Below, in pieces: positions 36,305-45,563 of a stretch of DNA of 64,000 nucleotides. How positions within the stretch are numbered: the stretch's first letter is position 1; every line of letters starts with the position of its first letter. The position numbers and the translations under genes were made by a program. The stretch is from positions 434,001 through 498,000 of the forward strand of contig NZ_JAHXMY010000001.1 of NCBI RefSeq assembly GCF_023149035.1, given 5' to 3'. Origin of the DNA: Microbacterium sp. EYE_78. Lineage in GTDB: Bacteria; Actinomycetota; Actinomycetes; Actinomycetales; Microbacteriaceae. The notes below the pieces were generated by a model. That model made no database searches and was not told the DNA's origin. It saw only the letters and a program-made list of their open reading frames with translations.

Positions 36305-36380
36305 CCGACCCCGTCGTCCCGACCTCGCCTCCTGCGCGCCTCGCGGACAGGGTGGGGTCGGTCGTTGCGGGCAGGTCGGG
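36305..36380. terminator. Nested inverted repeats between convergent galE and LacI gene
   Basis: CCGACCCC (36305..36312) can pair with GGGGTCGG (36354..36361), and CCCGACCT (36318..36325) with AGGTCGGG (36373..36380). The pairings interleave, so only one forms at a time. Either could end transcription from one side. Arms are short (8 bp) and loops long, so confidence is limited. Confidence 0.4.
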
Positions 36381-36384
36381 CGCG

Positions 36385-37341
36385 TCAGCCGGAGGCGCGG
36401 GCGATGAGCGCGGTCGGGACGACGGTGCGGGTCGGCGCCTCGCCGTCGAGCGTCGCGGCCAACGCCGCGACGGCCGCCTCGCCGAGTGCGGCGAAATCCT
36501 GGCGGACGGTGGTGAGCGGCGGGCGGTAGTCGGCGGCATCCGCCACATCGTCGAACCCGATGACGGCGACATCGTCGCGACCGGCCTCGGCGAGTGCGCG
36601 CAGCACGCCGAGCGCCATCTGGTCGTTCGCCGCGAACACGGCGTCCACGTCGTTGTCGGCCGCGAGGGCGACGCCCGCCGCGTAGCCGGATGCCGCGCCC
36701 CAGTCCCCGCGCACGGGTTCGGGCGCGGGCGCCCCGTCGTGCGCCACCCGCCATCCGCGCTCGCGCTCGGCCGCCGCGTACGACCCGGCGGGACCGGCGA
36801 CGTGCGCGACCGCGCGGCGCCCGGCATCCCGCAATCGACGCGTGGCCGCTTCCGCACCGCCGGCGTGGTCGGACTGGACGGTCGCGAACGCGCCGCCGGG
36901 CGAGTCGACGGCCACGATCGCGAGACCGGCCGGCGGCGCGACGCCCTCGGCGATCGCGGTCGCCTCGTTGAGGACGATCGCGCCGTCGACGCCGAGGTCG
37001 TGCAGCCGGTCGAAGGCGGCGGCGACGTCTGCGCGGTCGGCGAGGGCGATGAGGGTCACGGCGAGCTCGCGCTGCGCGGCGGCGGATACCACGGCCTCGA
37101 GCATCCGCGAATTGCCGACCGTCGACAGGGTGGCGACGATCACACCGATCGTGCCGGAGCGCCCGGTCCGAAGCGCCCTGGCGGCGCGGTGCGGCCGGTA
37201 GCCGAGCTCGGCCATCGCCGTCTCGATGCGCGCCCTGGTGTCGGGGTCGACTCGCGGGCTGCCGTTGACGACGCGTGAGACGGTCTGTCCGGAGACGCCC
37301 GCGGCCGCGGCCACGTCGGCCATCGAGACGCGTCGCTGCAC
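36385..37341 (-). CDS. LacI-family regulator, probable galactose repressor
   Basis: 318 aa from GTG at 37341, chosen because GGGAGG lies 6 nt upstream and the helix-turn-helix starts within residues 6-26 (SMADVAAAAGVSGQTVSRVVNG), as usual for LacI proteins. The hinge helix is HRAARALRTGRSG; the effector domain ends VIGFDDVADAADYRPPLTTVRQDFAALG. Divergent from galTK with 85 bp between; a LacI-type operator in that gap overlaps the galT -35 box. The name galR would be reasonable, but the effector is unproven. Confidence 0.92.
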   Translation of the reverse strand: MQRRVSMADVAAAAGVSGQTVSRVVNGSPRVDPDTRARIETAMAELGYRPHRAARALRTGRSGTIGVIVATLSTVGNSRMLEAVVSAAAQRELAVTLIALADRADVAAAFDRLHDLGVDGAIVLNEATAIAEGVAPPAGLAIVAVDSPGGAFATVQSDHAGGAEAATRRLRDAGRRAVAHVAGPAGSYAAAERERGWRVAHDGAPAPEPVRGDWGAASGYAAGVALAADNDVDAVFAANDQMALGVLRALAEAGRDDVAVIGFDDVADAADYRPPLTTVRQDFAALGEAAVAALAATLDGEAPTRTVVPTALIARASG

Positions 37342-37387
37342 GGCATCCTCCCCTGCGGCGACGGATAGAACTCCGCAAGGCCGCATG

Positions 37388-37420
37388 ATGTTGACGATAA
37401 CATAGCGCGTCGGTTACCGT
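37388..37420 (+). promoter_or_regulatory. galTK promoter with LacI-type operator
   Basis: -35 TTGACG (37391..37396), an 18-bp spacer and -10 TACCGT (37415..37420), six nt before the galT GTG. ATGTTGACGATAACAT (37388..37403) is a palindrome at 12 of 16 positions with central CG and covers the -35 box. Repression by the divergent LacI protein is the natural reading. Confidence 0.75.
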
Positions 37421-37426
37421 GTTGAC

Positions 37427-38608
37427 GTGAACACGACGGAGTTCGAGCCTACCCCCGCTGAGACCGCCGCCCTCGGCGCCGGCGTCGTCAAACGCGCGAC
37501 GCGCCTGGCCGACGGCCGCGAGCTGATCTACTTCGACGACCCGGGCACGACGATCGGCGCCGACCGCGCCATAGACGCACGCGATCTCGGTGCGCGGCCC
37601 GAGACGGCCACCATGCGGCAGGACATCCTGACGGGCGACTGGGTCTCGATCGCCGCGAACCGGCAGAACCGCGCCTTCCTGCCCCCTGCCGAACTCGACC
37701 CGCTCGCTCCGCAGACGGCGACCAACCCCTCCGAGATCCCCTCGGTCTACGACGTCGCCGTCTTCGAGAACAAGTCGCCCTCGTTCGGCCCCGCCCTCGC
37801 CGCGGCCACAGACGATGTCCCCGCCGGCATCGACCCGCCGCGCGGTCTCGACGACCTCGCCCACCTCGGGCTCGGCCGCACCCGCACGAGCGTCGGCCGT
37901 ACCGAGGTCGTCTGCTTCTCGCCCGAGCGCACCGGCTCGTTCGGCACCCAGACCGTGACCCGCGCCCGCACCGTCATCGAGGCGTGGGCGGACCGCACCG
38001 CGGCCCTGTCGGCACTCCCCGGCATCGAGCAGGTGTTCCCGTTCGAGAACCGCGGCGAGGCGATCGGCGTCACGCTGCAGCATCCCCACGGCCAGATCTA
38101 CGCGTACCCGTACGTCACGCCGCGGACGACCCGTCTGCTCGACTCGATCGACCGCACGGCCCCCGATCTGTTCCAGCGCATCCTCGAGTTCGAGCAGGCC
38201 GGCCCCCGCGTCCTGCTGCGCGGCGAGCACTGGACCGCGTTCGTGCCCTTCGCCGCCCGCTGGCCGCTCGAGATCCACATGCTGCCCCACCGCCACGTCG
38301 CCGACTTCGCGGGCCTGACCGACGAGGAGAAGGACGAGCTCGCCCCGCTCTACCTTCGCCTCCTCCGCGGCGTCGACGCGCTGTACGAGTCCGAGACGCC
38401 CTACATCGCCGCCTGGCACCAGGCGCCGGTCCACGTCGGCCGCGATACGGTGCGCCTGAGCCTGCAGCTCACGAGCCCGCGCCGCGCCGCCGACAAGCTC
38501 AAGTTCCTCGCCGGATCCGAGGCCGCCATGGGCGCCTGGATCGGCGACGTCCCCCCGGAGGACGCCGCCGCGCGCCTCCGCACCGCCATCGAAGGGATCA
38601 CCCTGTGA
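37427..38608 (+). CDS. galT: Galactose-1-phosphate uridylyltransferase
   Basis: 393 aa from a leaderless GTG (TACCGT, then 6 nt). Transfers UMP between UDP-glucose and galactose 1-phosphate. The active-site HPHGQ carries the nucleophile His221 after His219. MRQDILTGDWVSIAANRQNRAF and the second-domain EIHMLPHRHVADFAGLTDEEKDELA match GalT class I. The stop overlaps the galK start (GTGA). Length is slightly above the E. coli enzyme because of a 35-residue N-terminal extension, frequent in actinobacteria. Confidence 0.97.
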   Translation: MNTTEFEPTPAETAALGAGVVKRATRLADGRELIYFDDPGTTIGADRAIDARDLGARPETATMRQDILTGDWVSIAANRQNRAFLPPAELDPLAPQTATNPSEIPSVYDVAVFENKSPSFGPALAAATDDVPAGIDPPRGLDDLAHLGLGRTRTSVGRTEVVCFSPERTGSFGTQTVTRARTVIEAWADRTAALSALPGIEQVFPFENRGEAIGVTLQHPHGQIYAYPYVTPRTTRLLDSIDRTAPDLFQRILEFEQAGPRVLLRGEHWTAFVPFAARWPLEIHMLPHRHVADFAGLTDEEKDELAPLYLRLLRGVDALYESETPYIAAWHQAPVHVGRDTVRLSLQLTSPRRAADKLKFLAGSEAAMGAWIGDVPPEDAAARLRTAIEGITL

Positions 38609-39783
38609 CCGCTGCCGGCGAGGCCCACGGCCTCTTCTCCTCCCTCACCGGATCCGAGCCGGTCGGCCTCTGGTCGGCGCCCGGCCGCGTCAACCTGATC
38701 GGCGAGCACACCGACTACAACGACGGCTTCGTCTTCCCGTTCGCGACGCCGCACCGCACGCACGTCGCGCTCGGCCGCCGGACGGACGGTCGCATCCGCG
38801 TCGTGTCGACCTTCGACACCGAGCCGGTCGAGGTCGCCCTCGCCGACCTCGACGACCTCTTCCCCGAGCGTCGCGACGAGATCGTCGAGTGGGCCCGCTA
38901 CCCGCTGGGTGTCGCCTGGGCGCTGCTGCAGGCGACGGGGACGGATGCGGCATCCGTCACCGGTGTCGACCTCGCGTTCGCCTCGGACGTCCCCGTCGGC
39001 GCAGGGCTGTCGTCGTCGGCGGCCATCGAGGGCGCGACCGGTTCGGCACTGAACGACGTGTGGGGCCTCGGCCTCGACCGCGTCGCCCTCGCGCAGGCCG
39101 GCCGCCGAGCCGAGAACGAGGCCGTCGGGGCCCCGACCGGGATCATGGACCAGATGGCGTCGATGCTCGGTGAGACGGATGCCGGGACCTTCCTCGACTG
39201 CCGGAGCCTCGACGCCCAGGTGGTCGAGCTCGGCTTCGACGCGGCGGGCCTCGAGCTCATGGTGATCGACACCCGCGTCGCCCACGCCCACTCGACCGGC
39301 GGCTACGGCGAGCGCCGTGCGGCATGTGAGCGCGGCGCCCAGGCGATGGACGTCGCCGCGCTCCGCGACGTGAGCGTGGATCAGCTCCCCCGCGTCGAGG
39401 AGCTCGTCGACGAGCAGACCTACCGCCGCGTCCGTCACGTCGTGACCGAGAACCAGCGCGTGCTCGACACCGTCCGCACGCTCCGCGAGCAGGGCCCGCG
39501 CGCCATCGGCGACCTGCTGTACGCCTCGCACGCCTCGATGCGCGACGACTTCGAGATCTCGGTCCCCGAGCTCGACCTCGCCGTCGAGACGGCCCGTGCC
39601 CAGGGCGCGATCGGCGCGCGGATGACCGGCGGCGGCTTCGGCGGGTCCGCCATCGCACTCGTCGAGCGCGCGTCGGTGCCCGCCGTCCGCGACGCCGTGC
39701 TCGCGGCCTTCGCCGCGGCGGACCATACCGAGCCGCACGTCTTCACGGTGCGACCGTCCGAGGGCGCCCGCCGCGACGGCTGA
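38605..39783 (+). CDS. galK: Galactokinase
   Basis: 392 aa from the GTG at 38605 that overlaps the galT TGA. Phosphorylates galactose at C1 with ATP. GHMP-kinase motifs: the galactokinase signature GRVNLIGEHTDYNDGFVFP (28-46), the ATP loop DVPVGAGLSSSAAIEGA and the third motif ARMTGGGFGGSAIAL. GAPTGIMDQMASMLG contains the catalytic Asp region. With GalT, GalE and Pgm it completes the Leloir pathway inside 6.2 kb. Confidence 0.97.
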   Translation: MTAAGEAHGLFSSLTGSEPVGLWSAPGRVNLIGEHTDYNDGFVFPFATPHRTHVALGRRTDGRIRVVSTFDTEPVEVALADLDDLFPERRDEIVEWARYPLGVAWALLQATGTDAASVTGVDLAFASDVPVGAGLSSSAAIEGATGSALNDVWGLGLDRVALAQAGRRAENEAVGAPTGIMDQMASMLGETDAGTFLDCRSLDAQVVELGFDAAGLELMVIDTRVAHAHSTGGYGERRAACERGAQAMDVAALRDVSVDQLPRVEELVDEQTYRRVRHVVTENQRVLDTVRTLREQGPRAIGDLLYASHASMRDDFEISVPELDLAVETARAQGAIGARMTGGGFGGSAIALVERASVPAVRDAVLAAFAAADHTEPHVFTVRPSEGARRDG

Positions 39784-39854
39784 CGTCGTTACGGCTCGGT
39801 AAAGCCGGCGATCCCCCCGTGCGTCCGCGGCGGGCGGAGGGCAGGATGGGTCTC

Positions 39855-41531
39855 ATGCCCTTCGCCTCCTCCCCCGCCGCCGGCACGCCGCTCCTGCAGG
39901 TGCGCGACCTCGCGGTCGAGTTCCAAACCATCGACGGCTCCGTGCGGGCGGTCGAGGGCGTCGACCTCGACCTCGCCGCCGGTGAGACGGTCGCGATCGT
40001 CGGTGAGTCGGGATCGGGCAAGTCGACGACCGCGATGGCGGTGATCGGCCTGCTGGCCGGCAACGGACGTGTCGCGGAGGGCAGCATCCGCCTCGACGGG
40101 CAGGAGCTCGTCGGCGCCTCCGAGTCGACGATGCGCGGCATCCGCGGCGCACAGATCGGCCTCGTCCCGCAGGACCCGATGTCGAACCTCAACCCGACGT
40201 CGAAGATCGGCACGCAGGTCGCCGAGACCCTGCTGGCCCACGGCCTGGCCACGAAGAAGGACGTCGACCGCAAGGTCGTCGAGACGCTCGCCGCCGCAGG
40301 CCTGCCGAACGCCGAGGACCGCGCGAAGCAGTACCCGCACGAGTTCTCGGGCGGCATGCGCCAGCGCGCGCTCATCGCCATCGGTCTCGCCTGCAACCCG
40401 CGCCTGCTCATCGCCGACGAGCCCACGAGCGCGCTCGACGTGACGGTGCAGAAGACGATCCTCGACCAGCTCGGCCGCATGACCACCGAGCTCGGCACCT
40501 CCGTCCTGCTGATCACCCACGACCTGGGGCTCGCCGCCGAGCGCGCCGCCCGCGTCGTCGTCATGCACCGGGGCCGCATCGTCGAGCAGGGCCCTGCCCG
40601 GCAGATCCTCGAGGACCCGCAGCATCCCTATACGCAGTCCCTCGTGCAGGCGGCACCGTCGGTCGCGGTCGCGAGACTGCGCCCCGAAGCGTTCGCGGCG
40701 CCGACGGCGAGCGACGCCCAGACGGATGCCGCGCCGAAGCCGGTCGACAACATCGTCGAGGTCGAGGGGCTCACGAAGCTGTACAAGGTCCGCGGGCAGA
40801 AGCAGGACTTCGCGGCGGTCCAGGACGTCTCGTTCGCCATCCCCCGCGGCGAGACGGTCGCGATCGTCGGCGAGTCCGGGTCGGGGAAGACGACGACCGC
40901 GCGGATGCTGCTGAAGGTCGTCGACCCGACGGAGGGCACGATCCGCTTCGACGGCACCGATGTGGCATCCCTCAAGGGACGGCAGCTGCGCGAGTTCCGT
41001 CAGAAGGTGCAGCCCATCTTCCAGGACCCGTACTCGTCGCTGAACCCGATGTTCACGATCGAGCGCATCGTGCAGGAGCCGCTCGACTTCTACAACCGCG
41101 GATCGGCGAAGGACCGCGCCGCGCGCGTGCGGAAGCTGCTCGACGATGTGGCGCTGCCGGAGTCGTCGCTGCGGCGCTACCCGTCGGAGCTGTCGGGCGG
41201 TCAGCGGCAGCGCGTCGCGATCGCCCGCGCCCTCGCGCTGTCGCCGGAGCTCATCGTCTGCGACGAGCCGGTGTCGGCGCTCGACGTGCTCGTGCAGGAC
41301 CAGATCCTGACGCTGCTGCGCGACCTGCAGACCGAGTACGGCCTCAGCTACCTCTTCATCTCGCACGACCTCGCCGTCGTGCGCCTGATCAGCGACTACG
41401 TCTGCGTCATGAAGGACGGCAAGCTCGTCGAGGCGGCCTCGAGCGAGGAGATCTTCACCAACCCGCGCGACCCGTACACGCGGAACCTCCTCGCCTCGAT
41501 CCCCGGCAACGAGCTCGACATCGCCGTCTGA
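39855..41531 (+). CDS. Oligopeptide ABC transporter, fused double ATPase
   Basis: 558 aa from the ATG at 39855 (-10-like CAGGAT 39842..39847, then 7 nt). Two complete ABC modules in one chain. Module 1 (about 13-265): GESGSGKST Walker [10 protein letters not shown] signature, [12 protein letters not shown] Walker B. Module 2 (about 295-555): [31 protein letters not shown]. Each has the oligopeptide-specific tail ([12 protein letters not shown] and [13 protein letters not shown]). A DppD-DppF/OppD-OppF fusion. It points toward the permease and binding-protein genes from the opposite strand, so it is not in their operon. Confidence 0.95.
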   Translation: MPFASSPAAGTPLLQVRDLAVEFQTIDGSVRAVEGVDLDLAAGETVAIVGESGSGKSTTAMAVIGLLAGNGRVAEGSIRLDGQELVGASESTMRGIRGAQIGLVPQDPMSNLNPTSKIGTQVAETLLAHGLATKKDVDRKVVETLAAAGLPNAEDRAKQYPHEFSGGMRQRALIAIGLACNPRLLIADEPTSALDVTVQKTILDQLGRMTTELGTSVLLITHDLGLAAERAARVVVMHRGRIVEQGPARQILEDPQHPYTQSLVQAAPSVAVARLRPEAFAAPTASDAQTDAAPKPVDNIVEVEGLTKLYKVRGQKQDFAAVQDVSFAIPRGETVAIVGESGSGKTTTARMLLKVVDPTEGTIRFDGTDVASLKGRQLREFRQKVQPIFQDPYSSLNPMFTIERIVQEPLDFYNRGSAKDRAARVRKLLDDVALPESSLRRYPSELSGGQRQRVAIARALALSPELIVCDEPVSALDVLVQDQILTLLRDLQTEYGLSYLFISHDLAVVRLISDYVCVMKDGKLVEAASSEEIFTNPRDPYTRNLLASIPGNELDIAV

Positions 41532-41599
41532 CCCTCAGCCCCTCCCTCCACCGGAACGTTCGCGGGCGCCCCTGACGGAGGCACGCCCGGGCAGCGCAA

Positions 41600-41657
41600 C
41601 GATCCCGGTGGGCCGGACAGTCGGGGAAGGGGCCTGTTGTCCGACCCGCCGGGATCG
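41600..41657. terminator. Long bidirectional hairpin between convergent transporter units
   Basis: A 20-nt arm (41600..41619, beginning CGATCCCGG) is complementary to 41638..41657 (ending CCGGGATCG) with two mismatches, one of which is a wobble pair in each RNA strand. The loop is 18 nt. It separates the ATPase gene from the dppC-like gene. Confidence 0.8.
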
Positions 41658-41694
41658 CTTGGCGGTACCCGCGCAGGGCGGATGCCGCGAGAGC

Positions 41695-42654
41695 TCAGCG
41701 TCCGCGTGTCCGCGGATCCATGGCCTCACGCAGCGCCTCGCCGAAGAGGGTGAACCCGAGCGCGGTGATGGCGATGCAGATGCCGGGGAGGAAGGCGAGC
41801 CACGGGGCGATGGCGAGTTCCGCCTGCGCGTAGGTGAGCATGCGGCCCCACTCCGCGGTCTCGGGGCGTCCGCCGCCGAGGCCGAGGAACGACAGCGCGG
41901 CGGCGTCGATGACGGCGGTCGCGAGCGACAGCGTGCCCTGCACGATGACGGGGCCAACCGCGTTCGGCAGGACGTGGGTCATGGTGATGCGGCCGCGGCC
42001 GAGGCCCAGGGTCTGCGCCGAGAGGACGTAGTCCGCCGAGCGCTGCTGCAGCATCGAGGCGCGGAGCAGGCGCGCGAAGATCGGCACCTGCGCGACACCG
42101 ATGGCGATCATGACCGAGTTCTGGTTCTGACCGAGGATCGCGGCGATCGAGACGGCGAGGAGCAGGCTCGGCACCGACAGCAGGATGTCGACGAGACGCA
42201 TGATGACGTTGTCCACCCAGCCGCCGAACGTGCCCGCGATGAGGCCCAGCAGCATCCCGCCGATGAGGCCGTACGCCGTCGAGACGACGCCGATGAGCAG
42301 CGACGACTGGGCGCCCCAGATGAGCTTGGAGAGCACGTCGCCGCCGAAGCGGTCGAGCCCCAAGGGGAACCCTGGGATCTCGCCCGGGCCGGGGATGGAC
42401 GTCGGGGTGATCTCCCGCGCGCCGGGCAGGGCGGTCTCGGCGTAGGGCGCGAGCAGCGGCGCGAGCAGCGCGACGAGCACGAACAGCAGGACGATGACCA
42501 GGCCCGCCCACGCGGTGGGGCTGCGCCGCAGGCGTCGGAACACGTCGTGCCAGAAGCCGCCGCGTGGGGCGCCACCGGTGCCGGCCTTCAGGTCGACGGC
42601 GGTGGCGTCCGCGGCGGCGCTGCCGCCGGCTGCGGGGGGAAGGACGGCGCTCAT
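41695..42654 (-). CDS. Oligopeptide ABC transporter permease (DppC type)
   Basis: 319 aa. A long N-terminal tail (about 1-45) is followed by six helices; the DppC-specific LGLDRFGGDVLSKLIWGAQSSLLIGVVSTAYG and the coupling loop QTLGLGRGRITMTHVLPNAVGPVIVQGTLSLATAVIDAAALSFLGLG are clear. Its start overlaps the DppB stop (ATGA). It completes the channel with the DppB-type subunit; the matching ATPase is probably the fused protein encoded at 39855..41531. Confidence 0.95.
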   Translation of the reverse strand: MSAVLPPAAGGSAAADATAVDLKAGTGGAPRGGFWHDVFRRLRRSPTAWAGLVIVLLFVLVALLAPLLAPYAETALPGAREITPTSIPGPGEIPGFPLGLDRFGGDVLSKLIWGAQSSLLIGVVSTAYGLIGGMLLGLIAGTFGGWVDNVIMRLVDILLSVPSLLLAVSIAAILGQNQNSVMIAIGVAQVPIFARLLRASMLQQRSADYVLSAQTLGLGRGRITMTHVLPNAVGPVIVQGTLSLATAVIDAAALSFLGLGGGRPETAEWGRMLTYAQAELAIAPWLAFLPGICIAITALGFTLFGEALREAMDPRTRGR

Positions 42655-43655
42655 GAGACCCTCACTCTCGGGTCGATCAGGCTGTACGAGACGTCGACGA
42701 GCAGGTTGATGAGCGCGTAGACGATCGCGATGAAGATGATGAAGCCCTGCAGCACCGGGAAGTCACGGTCGAAGATCGCGCCGGCGAGGAAGGATCCGAT
42801 GCCGGGGAAGGCGAAGACCGTCTCGGTGAGGATGGCCCCCGACAGGAGCAGCCCCGCCTGCAGACCGATGGTGGTGATCACCGGCAGCATCGCGTTGCGC
42901 AGTATGAAGCGGTTCCGCAGCAGCGGACCGGGCACGCCCTTGGCCTTGCCGGTGCGGACGTAGTCGGCGTTCTGCACTTCGAGGACGGATGCGCGGGTGA
43001 TGCGCACGATGATCGCGAGCGGGATCGTCCCGAGCGCCAGGGCCGGCAGGATGAGGTGCAGGAGGGCGTCCCACGCCGCGTCGAACTCGCCCGTGATGAG
43101 CCCGTCCAGGACGTAGAAGTTCGTGTAATGCGTCGCGTCGATGCGCGGGTTCTGACGCCCGTCGGAGGGCAGCCAGCCGAGCTGGACCGCGAAGACGTAC
43201 TTCAGGATGAAGGCCAGGAAGAACACCGGGATGACGATGCCCAGCAGGCTGAAGACGACCGCCGTGCTGTCGGCCGCCTTGCCGTGGCGCCGCGCTGCCC
43301 AGTAGCCGAGGGGCACACCGACGCCGACGGCGATGATGAGGGCCGCGATCGACAGCTCGATCGTCGCTGGGAAGCGGCGGAGGAATTCGTCGAGCACCGG
43401 GCGGCCGGTCTGGATGGAATTGCCGAAGTCGCCCGAGAGCAGGCGGCCGATCCAGGTGAAGTACTGCTCGATGAGGGGACGGTCGAAGCCGTAGAGCGCG
43501 TTGATGCGTTCGATCGCATCGGGCGTGGCCTTCTCGCCGAGGAGGGCGACCGCAGGGCCGCCGGGGAGGGTTCGGACCCACCAGAAGAGCAGGATGCTCA
43601 GTCCGACGAGGGTGGGGATCAGCAGCAGGAGTCTTTTGCCGATGGTTCGCAGCAC
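42651..43655 (-). CDS. Oligopeptide ABC transporter permease (DppB type)
   Basis: 334 aa from GTG at 43655 (VLRTIGKRLLLLIPTLVGLSILLFWWVRTLPGGPA), the usual DppB beginning. Six helices and the coupling loop DYVRTGKAKGVPGPLLRNRFILRNAMLPVITTIGLQAGLLLSGAILTETVFAFPGIG. The ribosome-binding site is weak (GAAAG, about 12 nt before). The gene lies 85 nt behind the binding protein and overlaps the DppC-type gene by 4 nt. Confidence 0.94.
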   Translation of the reverse strand: MLRTIGKRLLLLIPTLVGLSILLFWWVRTLPGGPAVALLGEKATPDAIERINALYGFDRPLIEQYFTWIGRLLSGDFGNSIQTGRPVLDEFLRRFPATIELSIAALIIAVGVGVPLGYWAARRHGKAADSTAVVFSLLGIVIPVFFLAFILKYVFAVQLGWLPSDGRQNPRIDATHYTNFYVLDGLITGEFDAAWDALLHLILPALALGTIPLAIIVRITRASVLEVQNADYVRTGKAKGVPGPLLRNRFILRNAMLPVITTIGLQAGLLLSGAILTETVFAFPGIGSFLAGAIFDRDFPVLQGFIIFIAIVYALINLLVDVSYSLIDPRVRVS

Positions 43656-43740
43656 GTGTGTCGCTTTCGTGGGGGTCGGTGCGGGACGGGGGGATGCCCC
43701 GCCCCGCACCGGTCAGGCGACGGATGCCGCCTCGTACGTC

Positions 43741-45414
43741 TTACTCGCTGAGGACGATCTCGCTGAACACCTCGTCGTTGACGGGGCTCGCGGGGTAGCT
43801 CTCGACACGGGGGTCGAAGGCCAGCGTCGGAGCCGGGTGGGCGAGCGGAACGCCGGGGATGAACTCCGCGACGGTCTCGTTGATGTCCTCGTAGAGGGCC
43901 GACTGCTCCTCGAGGTCGGCGACCCCGCGAGCCTCGTCGAGCGCGGCGAACAGCTCGGGGTTGTCGAAGCCCCACTCCGAGGACTTCTGACCGAAGAAGA
44001 CGCCGAGGAAGTTGTCGGTGTCGTTGTAGTCGCCGGTCCAGCCGAGGAGGTGGATGCCGTGGTCCGCCGTGGCGGTGATCTTCTCGAGGTAGTCCGGGTT
44101 CCACGCGTCGGTCTCGGGCTCGGTGACCACACCGACGTCCGAGAGCTGCGAGGAGAGGACCGTGAAGATCTGCTCGGGGTTGGGCATATACGGGCGCGAG
44201 ACGTTGACCGGGTAGTTGAAGGTCAGCTCGAGCGGGTTGGCCTCGTCGTAACCGGCCTCGGCCAGCAGCGCCTTGGCCTTCTCGGGGTCGTAGTCGTACG
44301 TCGTGACGTCCGGGTTCCAGCCGTTCACGCTGTCGGGCATGAACTGGGTGGCCTTCTCGGTGCCCTCGGGGAGGACCTGCGAGATGAGCGCATCCTTGTC
44401 GATCGCGTACGAGAGCGCCTCGCGGACCTTCGGGTCCTGGAGCTCGGGGATCGCCTGGTTGAAGGCGAGGTACAGGATCGTGAAGGGCGGACGCGACACC
44501 ATGGTGTAGCCGTCCTCCTCAAGCGCGGTGGTGTCGGCGGGGCCCACGAGGTCGTACCCGTCGATCGAGCCGGACTCCAGCGCCTGACGGCGCGCGGTCT
44601 CGTCATCGATCGTGCGGAAGATGATCTCGTCGATCTGGCCCGCGTCGCCCCAGTAGTCCTCGTAGGAGCTCAGGGTGACCTGCTCGCCCGGCGACCACTC
44701 GTCGAACTTGTAGGGGCCGGTGCCGGTGGGGTGGGCGGTGGCGTACTCGCTCAGCGTGGGGGCCTCGGCGGTGCCGCCGACCTCGTCTGCGCCGTACTCC
44801 TCCATCGCCGTCGGCGACTGCATGCCGAACGCGGGCAGCGAGAGCGCCGCGACGAAGCCGGCGAACGGCTTCTTGAGGGCGATCGTCACCGACGCGTCGC
44901 CGTCCGGCGTGCAGGAGTCGTAGACCGCGGCATCCGGGCTCGACGCGTAGCCGCGGAAGAGCTTGTTGTAGTAGTAGCCGAGCGCCTCGCTGGCGGCCAG
45001 GCCCTCCCAGTTGTACCAGCGCTCGAAGTTGGCGCAGACGGCCTCGGCGTTGAACGGGGTGCCGTCGTGGAAGGTGACGCCCTCCTTCAGCGCGAACGTG
45101 TAGCTGAGGGAGTCGTCCGAGACCTCCCAGGACTCGGCGAGCAGCGGCGCCGGGTCAGGGGTGCCGGGCTCGGTGCCGACGAGCCCCTCGAAGATCTGCC
45201 GCGAGACGCGGAAGGTCTCGCCGTCCTGCGCGAAGGCGGGATCGAGGCTGGCCGGGTCGGACGACGCCGCGAAGACGAACGTGCCGTCGACGTCGCCGCC
45301 GCCCTCGGCTTCGCCGTCGCCGCCGCGCTGGCTGCCGCACGCGCTGAGCGCGAGGGCACCGATCACGAGGGCCGCGGCACTCGCGACCACCCGCTTCCTG
45401 TGTGTGGAGAGCAT
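43741..45414 (-). CDS. Oligopeptide-binding lipoprotein (family 5)
   Basis: 557 aa from the ATG at 45414 (GGAAGG ribosome-binding site). Lipoprotein signal with LSAC, Cys26, then a Gly/Glu/Asp-rich linker. Family 5 solute-binding protein: FAASSDPASLDPAFAQDGETFRVSRQIFEGLVG, ALKEGVTFHDGTPFNAEAVCANFERW, and LREALSYAIDKDAL-like VREALSYAIDKDALISQVLPEG. Peptide or nickel-peptide uptake is the family role; cargo here unknown. It ends with TAA, unusual in this TGA-rich region. Confidence 0.95.
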   Translation of the reverse strand: MLSTHRKRVVASAAALVIGALALSACGSQRGGDGEAEGGGDVDGTFVFAASSDPASLDPAFAQDGETFRVSRQIFEGLVGTEPGTPDPAPLLAESWEVSDDSLSYTFALKEGVTFHDGTPFNAEAVCANFERWYNWEGLAASEALGYYYNKLFRGYASSPDAAVYDSCTPDGDASVTIALKKPFAGFVAALSLPAFGMQSPTAMEEYGADEVGGTAEAPTLSEYATAHPTGTGPYKFDEWSPGEQVTLSSYEDYWGDAGQIDEIIFRTIDDETARRQALESGSIDGYDLVGPADTTALEEDGYTMVSRPPFTILYLAFNQAIPELQDPKVREALSYAIDKDALISQVLPEGTEKATQFMPDSVNGWNPDVTTYDYDPEKAKALLAEAGYDEANPLELTFNYPVNVSRPYMPNPEQIFTVLSSQLSDVGVVTEPETDAWNPDYLEKITATADHGIHLLGWTGDYNDTDNFLGVFFGQKSSEWGFDNPELFAALDEARGVADLEEQSALYEDINETVAEFIPGVPLAHPAPTLAFDPRVESYPASPVNDEVFSEIVLSE

Positions 45415-45563
45415 TGCTGTGCACCTTCCGATGAGGCTCGTCGGCGGCGCGCCGGGTGGGCGGCACTGCCGAGGGGATGCGGCTGACGCTACCGGCCGCA
45501 CTGCCGGCAAGCGGTTACATCTGCATCTCGATCGTGTTTCTTCCTGCGGGCTACCGTAGACGA

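Noticed and set aside
45456-45563. Longer N-terminus for the spermidine-synthase-like protein
   Set aside because: The extension overlaps the promoter; TACCGT-N6-ATG at 45564 fixes the start.
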